Of a stretch of 47,313 bases of DNA, positions 17,296 to 24,872 are shown in pieces (the first letter of the stretch is position 1; every line of letters starts with the position of its first letter). The stretch spans positions 1-47,313 of the forward strand of contig JAFZGF010000038.1 in NCBI GenBank assembly GCA_017555565.1, written 5' to 3'. The notes under the pieces were generated by a model. The model was given only the letters and a program-made list of their open reading frames with translations, had not been told where the DNA came from and did no database searches. The stretch comes from Oscillospiraceae bacterium (GTDB lineage Bacteria; Bacillota; Clostridia; Oscillospirales; Ruminococcaceae). A program made the translations under genes and the position numbers.

Positions 17296-17857
17296 TGTAT
17301 TCTTCCCCGTCTGTCAGGTCATCCGTAGAAAGCTGACCATCTGTATTTTCTGATTTAATTCTTGGCAGCTCTGCCAGTGATGTCAGTGAGAAACTGCGAA
17401 GGAACACAGCAGTTGTTTTATAACTAAGTGGGCGACCTGGTATTTCAAGACGGCCTGCCTCTTCTACCAAGCCTCTTTCAATAAGTGTTTTTACACTGGA
17501 TGATGAATCCACACCGCGCACCTGCTCGATAAAAGCACGTGAAACCGGCTGGTTATATGCAATGATAGCCAAAGTTTCCATAGCCGCATTGGAAAGAGGT
17601 GAGTTTTTCTTGATTGCAAGAGCCTGGTGAACAATTTCTGCCTGATCTTTACAGGTAGTGAAAGAAATGATTTCACTGTTCTGCACCAGGATTATACCAG
17701 AATTACCATCATAGTATTTGTCTTTGAGCATATCGAGGATATACTGCATCTGTTTTTCGTCAGCCTGGAGTATTTCCTGAAGAGCATTAAAAGAAATACC
17801 GTCACCGCTGGCGAAAATAATTGCTTCAGCTGCTTTGATTGACTGGTCAATTGTCAT
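17279..17857 (-). CDS. scpB: Segregation and condensation protein B
   Basis: A 192-residue winged-helix protein that joins ScpA and SMC in the condensin complex for chromosome segregation. It opens MTIDQSIKAAEAIIFASGDG, and the family stretch METLAIIAYNQPVSRAFIEQ with VRGVDSSS is clear. I chose the ATG at 17857; a GTG six bases upstream (17863) is in frame and also near the AGGAGA site, so the start could be there. It overlaps the end of scpA, and the DUF2953 gene overlaps its own end. Confidence 0.95.
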   Translation of the reverse strand: MTIDQSIKAAEAIIFASGDGISFNALQEILQADEKQMQYILDMLKDKYYDGNSGIILVQNSEIISFTTCKDQAEIVHQALAIKKNSPLSNAAMETLAIIAYNQPVSRAFIEQVRGVDSSSSVKTLIERGLVEEAGRLEIPGRPLSYKTTAVFLRSFSLTSLAELPRIKSENTDGQLSTDDLTDGEEYNDIDS

Positions 17858-18563
17858 TTTCACTTCTCTCCTTTCTGATTATTTCCATAGAGCCTTTTTC
17901 GTCCACAGTAATTCTGTGTGCGCGCACAAGCTCCAGTATAGCAAGAAATGTGGCAACTGCCTCACTTCTGCTTTTCATACCGCTGAAAGCAGTATGTATA
18001 TTGTCTATGTTTTTTCTGATAACACCTTTTAATATGCTGAAAATTTTTGATGTAACCGAAACCTGAGGGGTGCTTACAATAGGCTCAAATCTTTCTACCA
18101 CCGGGGCAGTGCGGGCAAGTGAGCGGTCTGACAGGCGTGAGTAAGCGCGTACAAGATCATCAACAGGATGGATATGGTTGTATGTATAGTCTACTTTCAG
18201 CTCCATTGGCTGTCTTAACACTATTTTATCGCCTATAAATCTGGCTCTCAGCATATTGGATGCTTTTTTTGCCTGGGAGTATTCTATCAGCTGGCCCTGG
18301 AGTTCAGCTTTCAGTTTTTCGCCTTCATCGTCCTTTGGCAGAAGATACACAGATTTTAGGTAAATAAGGCGGGCAGCCATATCGATAAATTCGCTGGCTG
18401 TGTCAAGGTCCTTTTCCTCTGTTGCATTGATAACTGCAAGGTACTGGTTGATGATGGTGATAATCTCCACATCGGCAATACTCATTTTATTTCTGGAAAT
18501 AAGAACCAGAAGAAGGTCCAGCGGGCCTTCGAAATCTTCAATTTTATAATTAATCCGGTTCAT
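17847..18563 (-). CDS. scpA: Segregation and condensation protein A (kleisin)
   Basis: A 238-residue kleisin that bridges the SMC heads. The N-terminal signature YKIEDFEGPLDLLLVLISRN is followed by the family EFIDMAARLIYLKSVYLLP segment and a C-terminal winged helix ending in the EAVATFLAILELVR stretch. The gene precedes and overlaps scpB, as in nearly all Firmicutes. The M50 protease gene is just upstream. Confidence 0.96.
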   Translation of the reverse strand: MNRINYKIEDFEGPLDLLLVLISRNKMSIADVEIITIINQYLAVINATEEKDLDTASEFIDMAARLIYLKSVYLLPKDDEGEKLKAELQGQLIEYSQAKKASNMLRARFIGDKIVLRQPMELKVDYTYNHIHPVDDLVRAYSRLSDRSLARTAPVVERFEPIVSTPQVSVTSKIFSILKGVIRKNIDNIHTAFSGMKSRSEAVATFLAILELVRAHRITVDEKGSMEIIRKERSENDN

Positions 18564-18584
18564 TATTTCTCCTTGGATTTTTAA

Positions 18585-19247
18585 TTAAAATAATACTTTA
18601 CACAGCAAATCCACAAAAAAAGTTGCTTTGTTAATCAGTGTGTATATAATACCATTGAAAAATGCCAATGGTCCATCAAGTACGCCTAAATACAGAAGGA
18701 TAAACAATCCCCAGAAGATGTACTGTTCGTACTCCATAATTTTGAAATAGAATCTGTCACTGAGGAAATAGTTGAAAATTCTGGAACCGTCAAATGGCGG
18801 AATAGGCAGAAGATTAAAAATTGCCAGTGAGATATTGATGGAACACATTGTGGAAAAAATTGTGTACAGAGTGTTCATAACCCAACCTGCACCCAATACA
18901 TAACTGGCATACCAGATGATTTTAGTAATAATAAGACTGACAGTGGCCAGCAGGATATTTGATATTGGGCCTGCGGCAGCTGAAATAGCCATACCTTTTT
19001 TTCTGTCGTCAAAATTCATTGGATTTATAGGCACTGGCTTTGCCCAGCCGATGCCAAACAGCAGCATTGAAATACAACCCATAAGGTCAAAATGTGCCGC
19101 AGGATTGAGGGTAAGTCTGCCACGATAGCGTGCGGTAGGGTCACCCAGTTTGTCCGCCACCCAGGCATGTGCTGCTTCGTGAACAGGTATTGTAGTGATA
19201 AACACGATAGCACGTACTATCAGTGTAAAAGGACTAAGATGTAACAT
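18585..19247 (-). CDS. Site-2 protease family (M50) membrane metallopeptidase
   Basis: A 220-residue polytopic protein of the short M50B type (Bacillus YwhC/YydH-like). The zinc motif HEAAH (23-27) lies in the first span and the second motif NLLPIPPFDG in the fourth; the Asp is the third metal ligand. About five to six spans. Members cut peptides within the membrane; the substrate here is unknown. First gene of the operon, directly behind a sigma-A promoter, with GAGGAG as ribosome site; next to scpA as in many Clostridia. Confidence 0.93.
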   Translation of the reverse strand: MLHLSPFTLIVRAIVFITTIPVHEAAHAWVADKLGDPTARYRGRLTLNPAAHFDLMGCISMLLFGIGWAKPVPINPMNFDDRKKGMAISAAAGPISNILLATVSLIITKIIWYASYVLGAGWVMNTLYTIFSTMCSINISLAIFNLLPIPPFDGSRIFNYFLSDRFYFKIMEYEQYIFWGLFILLYLGVLDGPLAFFNGIIYTLINKATFFVDLLCKVLF

Positions 19248-19272
19248 AATATATATTTCTCCTCAAACTATT

Positions 19273-19301
19273 ATTATATGTGTTTTTGGTATTTTTTTCA
19301 A
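19273..19301 (-). promoter_or_regulatory. Sigma-A promoter of the M50-scpAB-gerW-rluB operon
   Basis: -35 TTGAAA (19301-19296), 17-base spacer, perfect -10 TATAAT (19278-19273) on the minus strand. Start near 19266, about 20 bases before the ATG. The rest of the 293-base gap to rpmB (19248-19540) is AT-rich and holds the divergent rpmB promoter; no other feature seen. Confidence 0.75.
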
Positions 19302-19476
19302 GTGTCTAATTACATATGAATAGAATATATAGATATTTAACAACTATCAGACTACAGTATAGAGTAATTATGTGTATATTTTTAAAAAATTATTTTACAT
19401 TTTGCAAAAATAGTACTTGATATTTTTGTTTATTTGTGATAAACTAATTTAGCAATTAAAAAATGTCTGTTTTCTA

Positions 19477-19505
19477 TTGCAAAATGGAAAACAATCTGTT
19501 ATACT
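19477..19505 (+). promoter_or_regulatory. Sigma-A promoter of rpmB
   Basis: -35 TTGCAA (19477-19482), 17-base spacer, -10 TATACT (19500-19505). A second possible pair lies upstream (TTGATA, 17 bases, TAAACT) around 19417-19446. The leader is short and ends in AGGAGG before the ATG at 19541. Confidence 0.75.
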
Positions 19506-19540
19506 GATACAGTTATCAAATTTTAGGAGGTGCAAGCAGA

Positions 19541-19729
19541 ATGGCAAAATGTGATTGTTGTAATAAAGGTGTGACTTTTGGTATCAAAGTTTCTCACTCA
19601 CACAGACGCTCTAACAGAGCATGGAAACCAAACGTAAAGAGAGTTAAAGCTATCGTGGATGGTTCTCCACGTTATATTCACGTATGCACCAGATGTCTTC
19701 GCTCTGGTAAGGTTACAAGAGCTATCTAA
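19541..19729 (+). CDS. rpmB: 50S ribosomal protein L28
   Basis: A 62-residue ribosomal protein with the family core VSHSHRRSNRAWKPNVKRV. It is the zinc-binding form, with CDCC near the N-terminus and CTRC near the C-terminus giving the four-cysteine site. Such forms depend on zinc; paralogues without the cysteines exist in some bacteria, but none is seen here. Monocistronic: own promoter, AGGAGG ribosome site and terminator. Confidence 0.97.
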   Translation: MAKCDCCNKGVTFGIKVSHSHRRSNRAWKPNVKRVKAIVDGSPRYIHVCTRCLRSGKVTRAI

Positions 19730-19747
19730 TTAACTTGAAAATACGTC

Positions 19748-19778
19748 GCTGACCTCTAGCAGGTCAGCTGTTTTTTTT
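19748..19778 (+). terminator. Intrinsic terminator of rpmB
   Basis: Perfect 8-bp stem GCTGACCT / AGGTCAGC with a 5-base loop, then eight T. Confidence 0.92.
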
Positions 19779-19801
19779 CCCAAATTTAAAGGAGGATAGG
19801 T

Positions 19802-20392
19802 ATGGATAAAAATAAATATTCACCTGAGCATTGGTTATTGCTTATGCTGGGTACAGCCATACTTTCCTTCGGGCTGTACAACATACACAGCCAGAGCCGG
19901 ATAACTGAAGGCGGTGTGCTGGGTATGATACTGTTACTTAACCATTGGTTTAAAATAAGCCCGAGTATTTCCGGGGTTATACTGGATTTCAGCTGTTATT
20001 TTATTGGTTGGCGTATGTTGGGCAACAAGTTTTTGAAAAATGCGGTTTTCTCCACAGTATGTTTTTCATTATGGTACAGACTGTGGGAGTATATTGGGTA
20101 TGTTATTCCCAATTTGTCCTCATATCAGTTGGCTGCAAGCTTGGTGGGGGCTGTATTTGTAGGTGTTGGCGTAGGCATAGTTGTGCGAGAAGGCGGCGCT
20201 GCCGGCGGTGACGATGCGCTGGCGCTGGTTATTTCAAAGGTGGCAAAATGCCGTATTTCAAGAGCATATCTGTTGACAGACCTGACAGTGCTTACCTTGT
20301 CTTTAAGCTATATACCATTTTCAAGAATAGTTTATTCTTTTATAACCGTTACACTTTCATCGCGGATAATTGATAAAATACAGGATATGTAG
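19802..20392 (+). CDS. YitT-family membrane protein, short form
   Basis: A 196-residue membrane protein with about five spans. The signature VREGGAAGGDDALALVIS matches the YitT (DUF161) family, where a GGxxGGxD loop is typical. Most Firmicute members run to about 280 residues with a C-terminal DUF2179 domain; that domain is missing here and the reading frame ends cleanly before a terminator, so this is a natural short form rather than a frameshift. Role unknown; related proteins are thought to be transporters. Ribosome site AAAGGAGG; expression probably relies on readthrough of the rpmB terminator or an unseen promoter. Confidence 0.88.
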   Translation: MDKNKYSPEHWLLLMLGTAILSFGLYNIHSQSRITEGGVLGMILLLNHWFKISPSISGVILDFSCYFIGWRMLGNKFLKNAVFSTVCFSLWYRLWEYIGYVIPNLSSYQLAASLVGAVFVGVGVGIVVREGGAAGGDDALALVISKVAKCRISRAYLLTDLTVLTLSLSYIPFSRIVYSFITVTLSSRIIDKIQDM

Positions 20393-20417
20393 AGAGCGTT
20401 TTTCCGCTCTCTTTTTT
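20391..20417 (+). terminator. Intrinsic terminator of the YitT gene
   Basis: Perfect stem AGAGAGCG / CGCTCTCT with a TTTTTC loop, followed by six T. Confidence 0.9.
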
Positions 20418-20460
20418 ATTCCAAAAAATTTGCTCTCTATTTTGTCTATACTGTATTGTG

Positions 20461-20489
20461 TTGACAAAAAATCAATATAGTGCTATTAT
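20461..20489 (+). promoter_or_regulatory. Sigma-A promoter of thiT
   Basis: Consensus -35 TTGACA (20461-20466), 17-base spacer, -10 TATTAT (20484-20489). The start falls near 20496, immediately before the riboswitch. Confidence 0.85.
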
Positions 20490-20499
20490 GCAGACAGAA

Positions 20500-20576
20500 C
20501 ATAAAAACAGGGGTGCCTTTGGCTGAGATTATACCCTATACCTGATTCGGATAATGCCGACGGAGGGAGTTTTTCA
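20500..20576 (+). ncRNA. TPP (THI-box) riboswitch
   Basis: All core elements are present in order: GGGGTGCC, GGCTGAGA, ATACCC, ACCTGAT, GGATAATGCC and GGAGGGA. The closing P1 helix can form between AAAAAC (20503-20508) and GTTTTT (20569-20574). The P3 arm is reduced to a few bases, a compact form. The GGGAG at 20565-20569 is identical to the 3' arm of the terminator that follows and can pair with CTCCC at 20590-20594. This gives a plain switch: with TPP bound P1 forms and the terminator folds; without TPP the antiterminator forms and thiT is read. Confidence 0.95.
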
Positions 20577-20589
20577 TATTGCGATTACG

Positions 20590-20619
20590 CTCCCCCACAA
20601 TATTGTGAGGGAGTTTTTT
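20590..20619 (+). terminator. Riboswitch-controlled terminator before thiT
   Basis: Stem CTCCCcCACAAT / ATTGTGaGGGAG with one mismatch, followed by six T. It lies 14 bases after the TPP riboswitch and ahead of thiT, with no gene between, so it is a conditional terminator. Confidence 0.88.
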
Positions 20620-20633
20620 GTATATATGGCTCG

Positions 20634-20665
20634 CCTTACAGGTGACTGTAAGGATTTTGTTTTTA
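20634..20665 (+). other. Second hairpin with U-rich tail in the thiT leader
   Basis: Perfect 8-bp stem CCTTACAG / CTGTAAGG closed by a GTGA (GNRA) tetraloop, followed by ATTTTGTTTTT. It resembles another, weaker intrinsic terminator between the riboswitch terminator and the thiT start. A third short palindrome (TTCCC / GGGAA) lies at 20676-20690. The 96 bases from 20620 to 20715 hold no reading frame I trust. Confidence 0.6.
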
Positions 20666-20715
20666 TGGTCGACTATTCCCCGGCCGGGAAAACAAAATTT
20701 AAAAGGAGTAAATTT

Positions 20716-21288
20716 ATGAAAAGAACAAATACTCGTGCTATGGTAGAGTGCGCCCTGATGATTGCGCTGGGCACTGTACTGGCACAGATTAAAGTATGGC
20801 AGATGCCTTATGGCGGCAGTGTTACACTGGTTTCCAGCCTGCCGTTTATTCTCATCTCTTATCGCCATGGTGTAAAATGGGGAGTTTTGTCCGGTTTGGC
20901 CAATGGCGTGCTGCAGATACTTACAGGTTGGTATGCTCCACCTGCAGGCACAATAGGCGCTATTGTGCTGTGTGTGATGCTGGACTATCTTCTGGCATTC
21001 AGCTGTCTTGGGCTGGCAAGTGTTTTTTCAAAACCTATTGAAAACAGAAAAGCCGGTGTTTTTGCAGGTGTGTCTGCAGTTATGATTATGCGCTTTCTTT
21101 GCAGCTTTGTATCCGGTGCATTGCTGTGGGGCAGTTATCAGAGTTATTATGAATGGGCTGAGGGTATGTCTGTGTGGATGTACAGCTTTCTGTACAATTC
21201 AAGCTATATGTTGCCAGAGCTGATTTTAACTGCAGTAGTAAGTTGCCTTATTGTTTCTGTATCACCAAAACTGTTTGAAAAGCAATAA
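20716..21288 (+). CDS. thiT: Thiamine transporter substrate-binding subunit (ECF type)
   Basis: A 190-residue, six-span S component of an ECF importer that captures thiamine at the membrane and works with a shared EcfAA'T energy module. Features of ThiT: MALGTVLAQIK-like first helix, WQMPYGGSVTLVSSLPF in the thiamine pocket region, and SYMLPELILTAVV at the end. The start is fixed by AAAAGGAG nine bases upstream; a longer in-frame reading would run through the riboswitch and is rejected. Regulation by the TPP riboswitch confirms the substrate. The Ecf module is not in the window. Confidence 0.96.
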   Translation: MKRTNTRAMVECALMIALGTVLAQIKVWQMPYGGSVTLVSSLPFILISYRHGVKWGVLSGLANGVLQILTGWYAPPAGTIGAIVLCVMLDYLLAFSCLGLASVFSKPIENRKAGVFAGVSAVMIMRFLCSFVSGALLWGSYQSYYEWAEGMSVWMYSFLYNSSYMLPELILTAVVSCLIVSVSPKLFEKQ

Positions 21289-21294
21289 AATGAT

Positions 21295-21325
21295 AACCAG
21301 AGCCTTTCAGGGCTCTGGTTTTTTT
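21295..21325. terminator. Terminator between thiT and the DegV gene
   Basis: Stem AACCAGAGCC / GGCTCTGGTT with a short loop, followed on the plus strand by seven T. The stop codon of the convergent DegV gene lies in the T run. An A-rich stretch is present only weakly on the other side, so it serves thiT mainly. Confidence 0.9.
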
Positions 21326-22178
21326 ATTTTATTTTGAATCCGCCTGCACCGAATGCACCGGGACCGGCGTGAGTAGCAATTACACAACCTGTAGGAACCC
21401 ATGTGATTTTTTTATAGCCGTGCTTACGTGCTGTATGTTCCAGCTGCTTTTTCACATCCTCTTCAAGACCTGCGGAATATACCATAAAGAAGGTTTCTTT
21501 TTCGAAACTGTTGTTGGCAAGATACTCATCGAGAAATTTCACAAATACCTTATCGTTATTGCCACGGTATTTTTTTGTGCCAACCAGTTTACCGTCAATC
21601 ATTTCTATAAGTGGTTTCAGATTCAGCATTGATGCCACAAGATATGCGGCATTTGATACCCTGCCCCCTGCCTTGAGATATTCCAGGTCGCCAGGGAAAA
21701 ATGCAAACTGGCATTTTTCCGCCATATTCTCGCCATATTCTTTGATTTGCTGTGGTGTAGCATCAGGATTGTTTTCAATATATTCTGCAATTTTTAGAAC
21801 AACTGCACGCTGACCACCTGTAACATTTTTTGTATCTATATGTGTTACATTATTCATCCCTTCTGCGGCAAGCACTGCATTGTGGTAAGAGGCGGTAGTA
21901 ATGGCAGAATAAGCCACATGTATAATCTGTGCATCAGGATTTTTAGCCATTATCCTGTCAAACGCTTCTTTATATTCGTGAGGGTTGGTAGCGCTGGTTT
22001 TCGGCAACACTTTTGTACGCTTGTAGCTGTCAAAAATATCTGTTACCGGGAAAGTACCATCATCACGGCTTTCACCTTCTATCTGTACATGCATAGGCAC
22101 AATTTCAATTTCGTATTTTTCTGCATCCCGACGGAAAAGGTCACCGCCAGTTTCGGTCACAATATATGTCTTTTTCAT
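21324..22178 (-). CDS. DegV-family fatty-acid-binding protein
   Basis: A 284-residue cytoplasmic protein of the DegV/FakB family. Members bind a fatty acid and present it to the kinase FakA. Family parts seen: N-terminal IVTETGGDLF, KTSATNPHEY, YSAITTASYHNAV, KPLIEMIDGKLVG, and a C-terminal GPGAFGAGG. The first motif departs from the usual TDSxxDL, having TETGGDL. No fakA-like gene is in the window. Monocistronic, with its own promoter and a leader of about 60 bases. Confidence 0.92.
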   Translation of the reverse strand: MKKTYIVTETGGDLFRRDAEKYEIEIVPMHVQIEGESRDDGTFPVTDIFDSYKRTKVLPKTSATNPHEYKEAFDRIMAKNPDAQIIHVAYSAITTASYHNAVLAAEGMNNVTHIDTKNVTGGQRAVVLKIAEYIENNPDATPQQIKEYGENMAEKCQFAFFPGDLEYLKAGGRVSNAAYLVASMLNLKPLIEMIDGKLVGTKKYRGNNDKVFVKFLDEYLANNSFEKETFFMVYSAGLEEDVKKQLEHTARKHGYKKITWVPTGCVIATHAGPGAFGAGGFKIK

Positions 22179-22246
22179 TTCAATTATCCTTTTATGAATT
22201 TATATAAATCATTTTATATAGTTTTAATTACTATATAATCAAATTT

Positions 22247-22275
22247 ATAATACTATTTATTTGTATCAAAGTCAA
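22247..22275 (-). promoter_or_regulatory. Sigma-A promoter of the DegV gene
   Basis: -35 TTGACT (22275-22270), 17-base spacer, -10 TATTAT (22252-22247) on the minus strand. The leader contains a short ATATAG / CTATAT hairpin (22216-22236). Confidence 0.6.
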
Positions 22276-22314
22276 TAGACCACAAATATTATTGTCAATA
22301 AAATGAAAAACATA

Positions 22315-22343
22315 CAAAAAACACCGCCTCATTGAGGCGGTGT
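22315..22343 (-). terminator. Intrinsic terminator of the zinc-ribbon gene
   Basis: Perfect 10-bp GC-rich stem ACACCGCCTC / GAGGCGGTGT with a 3-base loop, followed on the minus strand by TTTTTT. Confidence 0.92.
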
Positions 22344-22353
22344 AAGTTTTTGA

Positions 22354-22629
22354 TTATTCAGCCTGTTTTGCTGCGAAGCATTCGCTGCAGAGAACTGGTC
22401 TGTCTTCTCTTGGCTTGAAAGGAACTCTTGCTTCTTTGCCACAGTTTGCACATGTAGTTGTGAAGTATTCTTTAGTGCCTTTTACCTGGTTTTTTCTTGC
22501 GTCACGGCATGGTTTGCAACGCTGTGGTTCATTTTCAAAGCCGCGTTCTGCGTAGAATGCCTGTTCGCCTGCTGTGAATGTGAATTCTTTGCCACAGTCT
22601 TTGCATACTAATGTTTTGTCCTGATACAT
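22354..22629 (-). CDS. Zinc-ribbon protein with two CxxC ribbons
   Basis: A 91-residue protein with four CxxC pairs: CKDC and CKPC (first ribbon, about residues 9-41), CANC and CSEC (second ribbon, about 59-84). The sequence KFT-like FTFTAGEQAFYAERGFENEP and the closing 'RPVLCSECF' fit the 'probable zinc-ribbon' family common in Clostridia, whose role is unknown, perhaps nucleic-acid binding. It has a clear ribosome site (AAAGGAGAAG) and a terminator. Confidence 0.88.
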   Translation of the reverse strand: MYQDKTLVCKDCGKEFTFTAGEQAFYAERGFENEPQRCKPCRDARKNQVKGTKEYFTTTCANCGKEARVPFKPREDRPVLCSECFAAKQAE

Positions 22630-22733
22630 TGGTGTTCTTCTCCTTTATTTAAAAAAAGTGTATTAGCCAGGAGTGAATTTAAACCAATGATAAATTACCT
22701 TAAAGACGCGCCTGGATATAATAAGCGATGTGC

Positions 22734-23270
22734 TTATTTACGAAGTTTTGTGTGAATTCTCTGGATTGCATTGTTTACTGATTTTTCGTTTTTACCTGTA
22801 ATCTGCGCAATCTCCCTGTAGGAATACTGCATAGTATAAAGACTGAAAACCAGAAATTCAAATGGAGACAGTTTCTGTTTTGCAATTCGGATAAATTCTT
22901 TGTTTTGTTCCCTGTTTATATAATCGGTTTCAAAACTTTGCAAAAGAATACTTTCGTCAAGAGGCAGGGCATTGTTAAGTACAGCGTGTTTCTGCGCTGT
23001 GGCCGCCCGCCTGGCTGATAACATATTGTTCAGTATACATTTTTTTGCATATGTGGCGAAGGAAGCACCTCTGTTATCTCTGTAGCTGAGAATAGCCTTG
23101 AACAGACCTATATTACCCTCCTGCACGGCATCTTCAAAATCGAAGCCATCTGCACGGAGTTTGGCGGCGCAGGAGTACACTGCAGGCTTGAACGCATCAT
23201 ATATAGTCTGTATATCCTTTGCGTTGCCGCTTTTTGCACCCTCAAGATGTTCTTTGTTGATATCTTGCAT
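22734..23270 (-). CDS. SigH-like sigma-70 family factor
   Basis: A 178-residue sigma factor with only regions 2 and 4. Region 2 (about 15-85) holds DFEDAVQEGNIGLFKAILSY and SFATYAKKCILNNML, close to SigH of spore-formers. Region 4 (about 130-178) has the helix-turn-helix YSYREIAQITGKNEKSVNNA. No anti-sigma gene is adjacent. SigH is the switch to sporulation in Bacillus, but this copy lacks the usual sigH gene context, so it may be a paralogue. A perfect consensus promoter drives it. Confidence 0.88.
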   Translation of the reverse strand: MQDINKEHLEGAKSGNAKDIQTIYDAFKPAVYSCAAKLRADGFDFEDAVQEGNIGLFKAILSYRDNRGASFATYAKKCILNNMLSARRAATAQKHAVLNNALPLDESILLQSFETDYINREQNKEFIRIAKQKLSPFEFLVFSLYTMQYSYREIAQITGKNEKSVNNAIQRIHTKLRK

Positions 23271-23304
23271 ATCCGCACCATTTTCGTATTATTTTACAAT
23301 TTAA

Positions 23305-23333
23305 ATTATATACAAAACATTTTGAACTGTCAA
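23305..23333 (-). promoter_or_regulatory. Perfect consensus promoter of the sigma-factor gene
   Basis: -35 TTGACA (23333-23328), 17-base spacer, -10 TATAAT (23310-23305) on the minus strand: a full match to the sigma-A consensus. Start near 23298. Confidence 0.85.
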
Positions 23334-23370
23334 ACTGTTTTTGTATTATATTGCACAAAAATAACATAAC

Positions 23371-23419
23371 TATACCCGGACATACATCAGCTTTAAACTG
23401 AAATTTGCCCGGGTATATT
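23371..23419 (-). terminator. Possible terminator after the MATE gene
   Basis: Long-loop inverted repeat ATACCCGG / CCGGGTAT, with a smaller repeat in its loop. On the minus strand only a broken T run follows (GTTATGTTATTTTTG), so termination is uncertain. Confidence 0.45.
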
Positions 23420-23427
23420 ATATTTTC

Positions 23428-24795
23428 TTAAAAATCGTCTCTTGTAACAGTTCTTATCCACGCACCGCTGGAGATTCTTTTAAGTTCTATAAAGATTTTT
23501 ATAAAAGAGTCACAGCGCATTGCAAGAAAGATAAACTGCGGTGGAATTTTAAGTATAAGACCAGTGAGAATACCCATAGGGATATTACACAGCCACATAC
23601 CGCAACCATCAAGGGCCAGACCCAGTTTTGTATCGCCGCCGCCACGGAGAATACCTACGATGCTGATAATATCAATAGCCATTACAGGCTGTGTTATGGC
23701 CAGAACCATCATCATGCCATATGCAGATGTCTTTGCTTCTGCTGTAATGTCGTATATAGACAGGAATGGTGTACGCAGTATAAGTATAATAGCTGAACTT
23801 ATAAGACCAAAGCCTACTGCCATAAGAAGCAGTGTATTGGCTGTTTTCTGTGCACGGTGATGTTTGCCTTCACCGATAGTTTTGCCACAAACAACCGCTG
23901 CTGCATTGGAAATACCAAAGATGAACACCTGTGCCAGCTGTGCAATAACGTTTGTAATACTGTTTGCCGCTACAAATGTAGAACCGATGCGGCCCATAAT
24001 CATACTTGTAGCTGTAGCACCCAGCCCCCATATCATTTCATTACCTACTACAGGCAGTGCATGACGGACAAAGTCAGGAATAAGCGCTGAGTCCAGTTTG
24101 AACATACAATGCATTCTGAAGCCAACCTTTTTTTCCATTGTGTACATATAAATTGTCACACAGATAAATTCAAAAATACGGGCTATAAGAGTACCCATAG
24201 CGGCACCTACAACACCCATTTCCGGTGCACCGAATTTACCAAAAATAAAAGCATAGTTGAAAAAAACGTTTACAAAAAATGACATACAGTAAACTACTGT
24301 GGACATTTTTACATTTTCAACAGCACGGAGGCTGGACATATAGTTGTTTGCTATTGCATAGAACACAAATCCAACAGAAATCACACGAAGGTAACCTGCC
24401 GCTGCAGCCTGTACTTCTGCTTCGTGTGTATAAAGGCTCATAACCTGATAAGGAAAGAAAAAGCAGATTATGCTTGCAATCACAGCAATAACAGTAACTG
24501 CCAGCATGGAGATACGCATAACCTTGCGGATAACCTCTTTGTCACCTTTTCCCCAATACTGTGAAATAAGAACATTACCACCGCCTGCAAGGCCAAAACC
24601 AGCCATAGACATAAGGAAAAACGGCTGACCACCAAGGTTCGCCCCTGAAACTGCAATATCTCCCAGAGAGCCCAGCATAATGCTATCCATTGCATTTACA
24701 CCAAAGCTGATAACATTCTGCATTGCGATAGGCAGTGTTATGGCAAAAACTGTTTTGAAAAAGTCTTTTTCAAAAAGAAAATGCTCTTTAAACAT
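23428..24795 (-). CDS. MATE-family efflux protein
   Basis: A 455-residue, 12-span multidrug and toxin extrusion transporter, using Na+ or H+ to drive drugs out. Typical MATE stretches are found in both halves: a first span with TLPIAMQNVISFGVNAMDSI, then GGQPFFLMSMAGFGLAGGGN, and in the second half NEMIWGLGATATSMIMGRIG. Length is normal. Monocistronic. Its mRNA starts with a large hairpin described at 24826-24863, so expression may be post-initiation controlled. Ribosome site GGGAGG. Confidence 0.94.
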   Translation of the reverse strand: MFKEHFLFEKDFFKTVFAITLPIAMQNVISFGVNAMDSIMLGSLGDIAVSGANLGGQPFFLMSMAGFGLAGGGNVLISQYWGKGDKEVIRKVMRISMLAVTVIAVIASIICFFFPYQVMSLYTHEAEVQAAAAGYLRVISVGFVFYAIANNYMSSLRAVENVKMSTVVYCMSFFVNVFFNYAFIFGKFGAPEMGVVGAAMGTLIARIFEFICVTIYMYTMEKKVGFRMHCMFKLDSALIPDFVRHALPVVGNEMIWGLGATATSMIMGRIGSTFVAANSITNVIAQLAQVFIFGISNAAAVVCGKTIGEGKHHRAQKTANTLLLMAVGFGLISSAIILILRTPFLSIYDITAEAKTSAYGMMMVLAITQPVMAIDIISIVGILRGGGDTKLGLALDGCGMWLCNIPMGILTGLILKIPPQFIFLAMRCDSFIKIFIELKRISSGAWIRTVTRDDF

Positions 24796-24825
24796 ATATT
24801 AAACCTCCCGTTGAAAACTAAACAA

Positions 24826-24863
24826 AAGATATGTGCTGTCAGTATTTCTGATGCACATATCTT
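24826..24863 (-). promoter_or_regulatory. 5'-terminal hairpin in the MATE mRNA leader
   Basis: Perfect 11-bp inverted repeat AAGATATGTGC / GCACATATCTT around a 16-base loop in which CAG and CTG can pair further. The predicted start is 24866, so the stem begins almost at the first base of the mRNA. On the minus strand TTTTGTTT follows directly, as in an attenuator. The rest of the leader is about 30 bases with the ribosome site. Confidence 0.65.
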
Positions 24864-24872
24864 AACTTAATT

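Noticed and set aside
20554-20715. N-terminal extension of thiT through the riboswitch
   Set aside because: It would translate the TPP riboswitch and terminator; the AAAAGGAG site before 20716 fixes the start.
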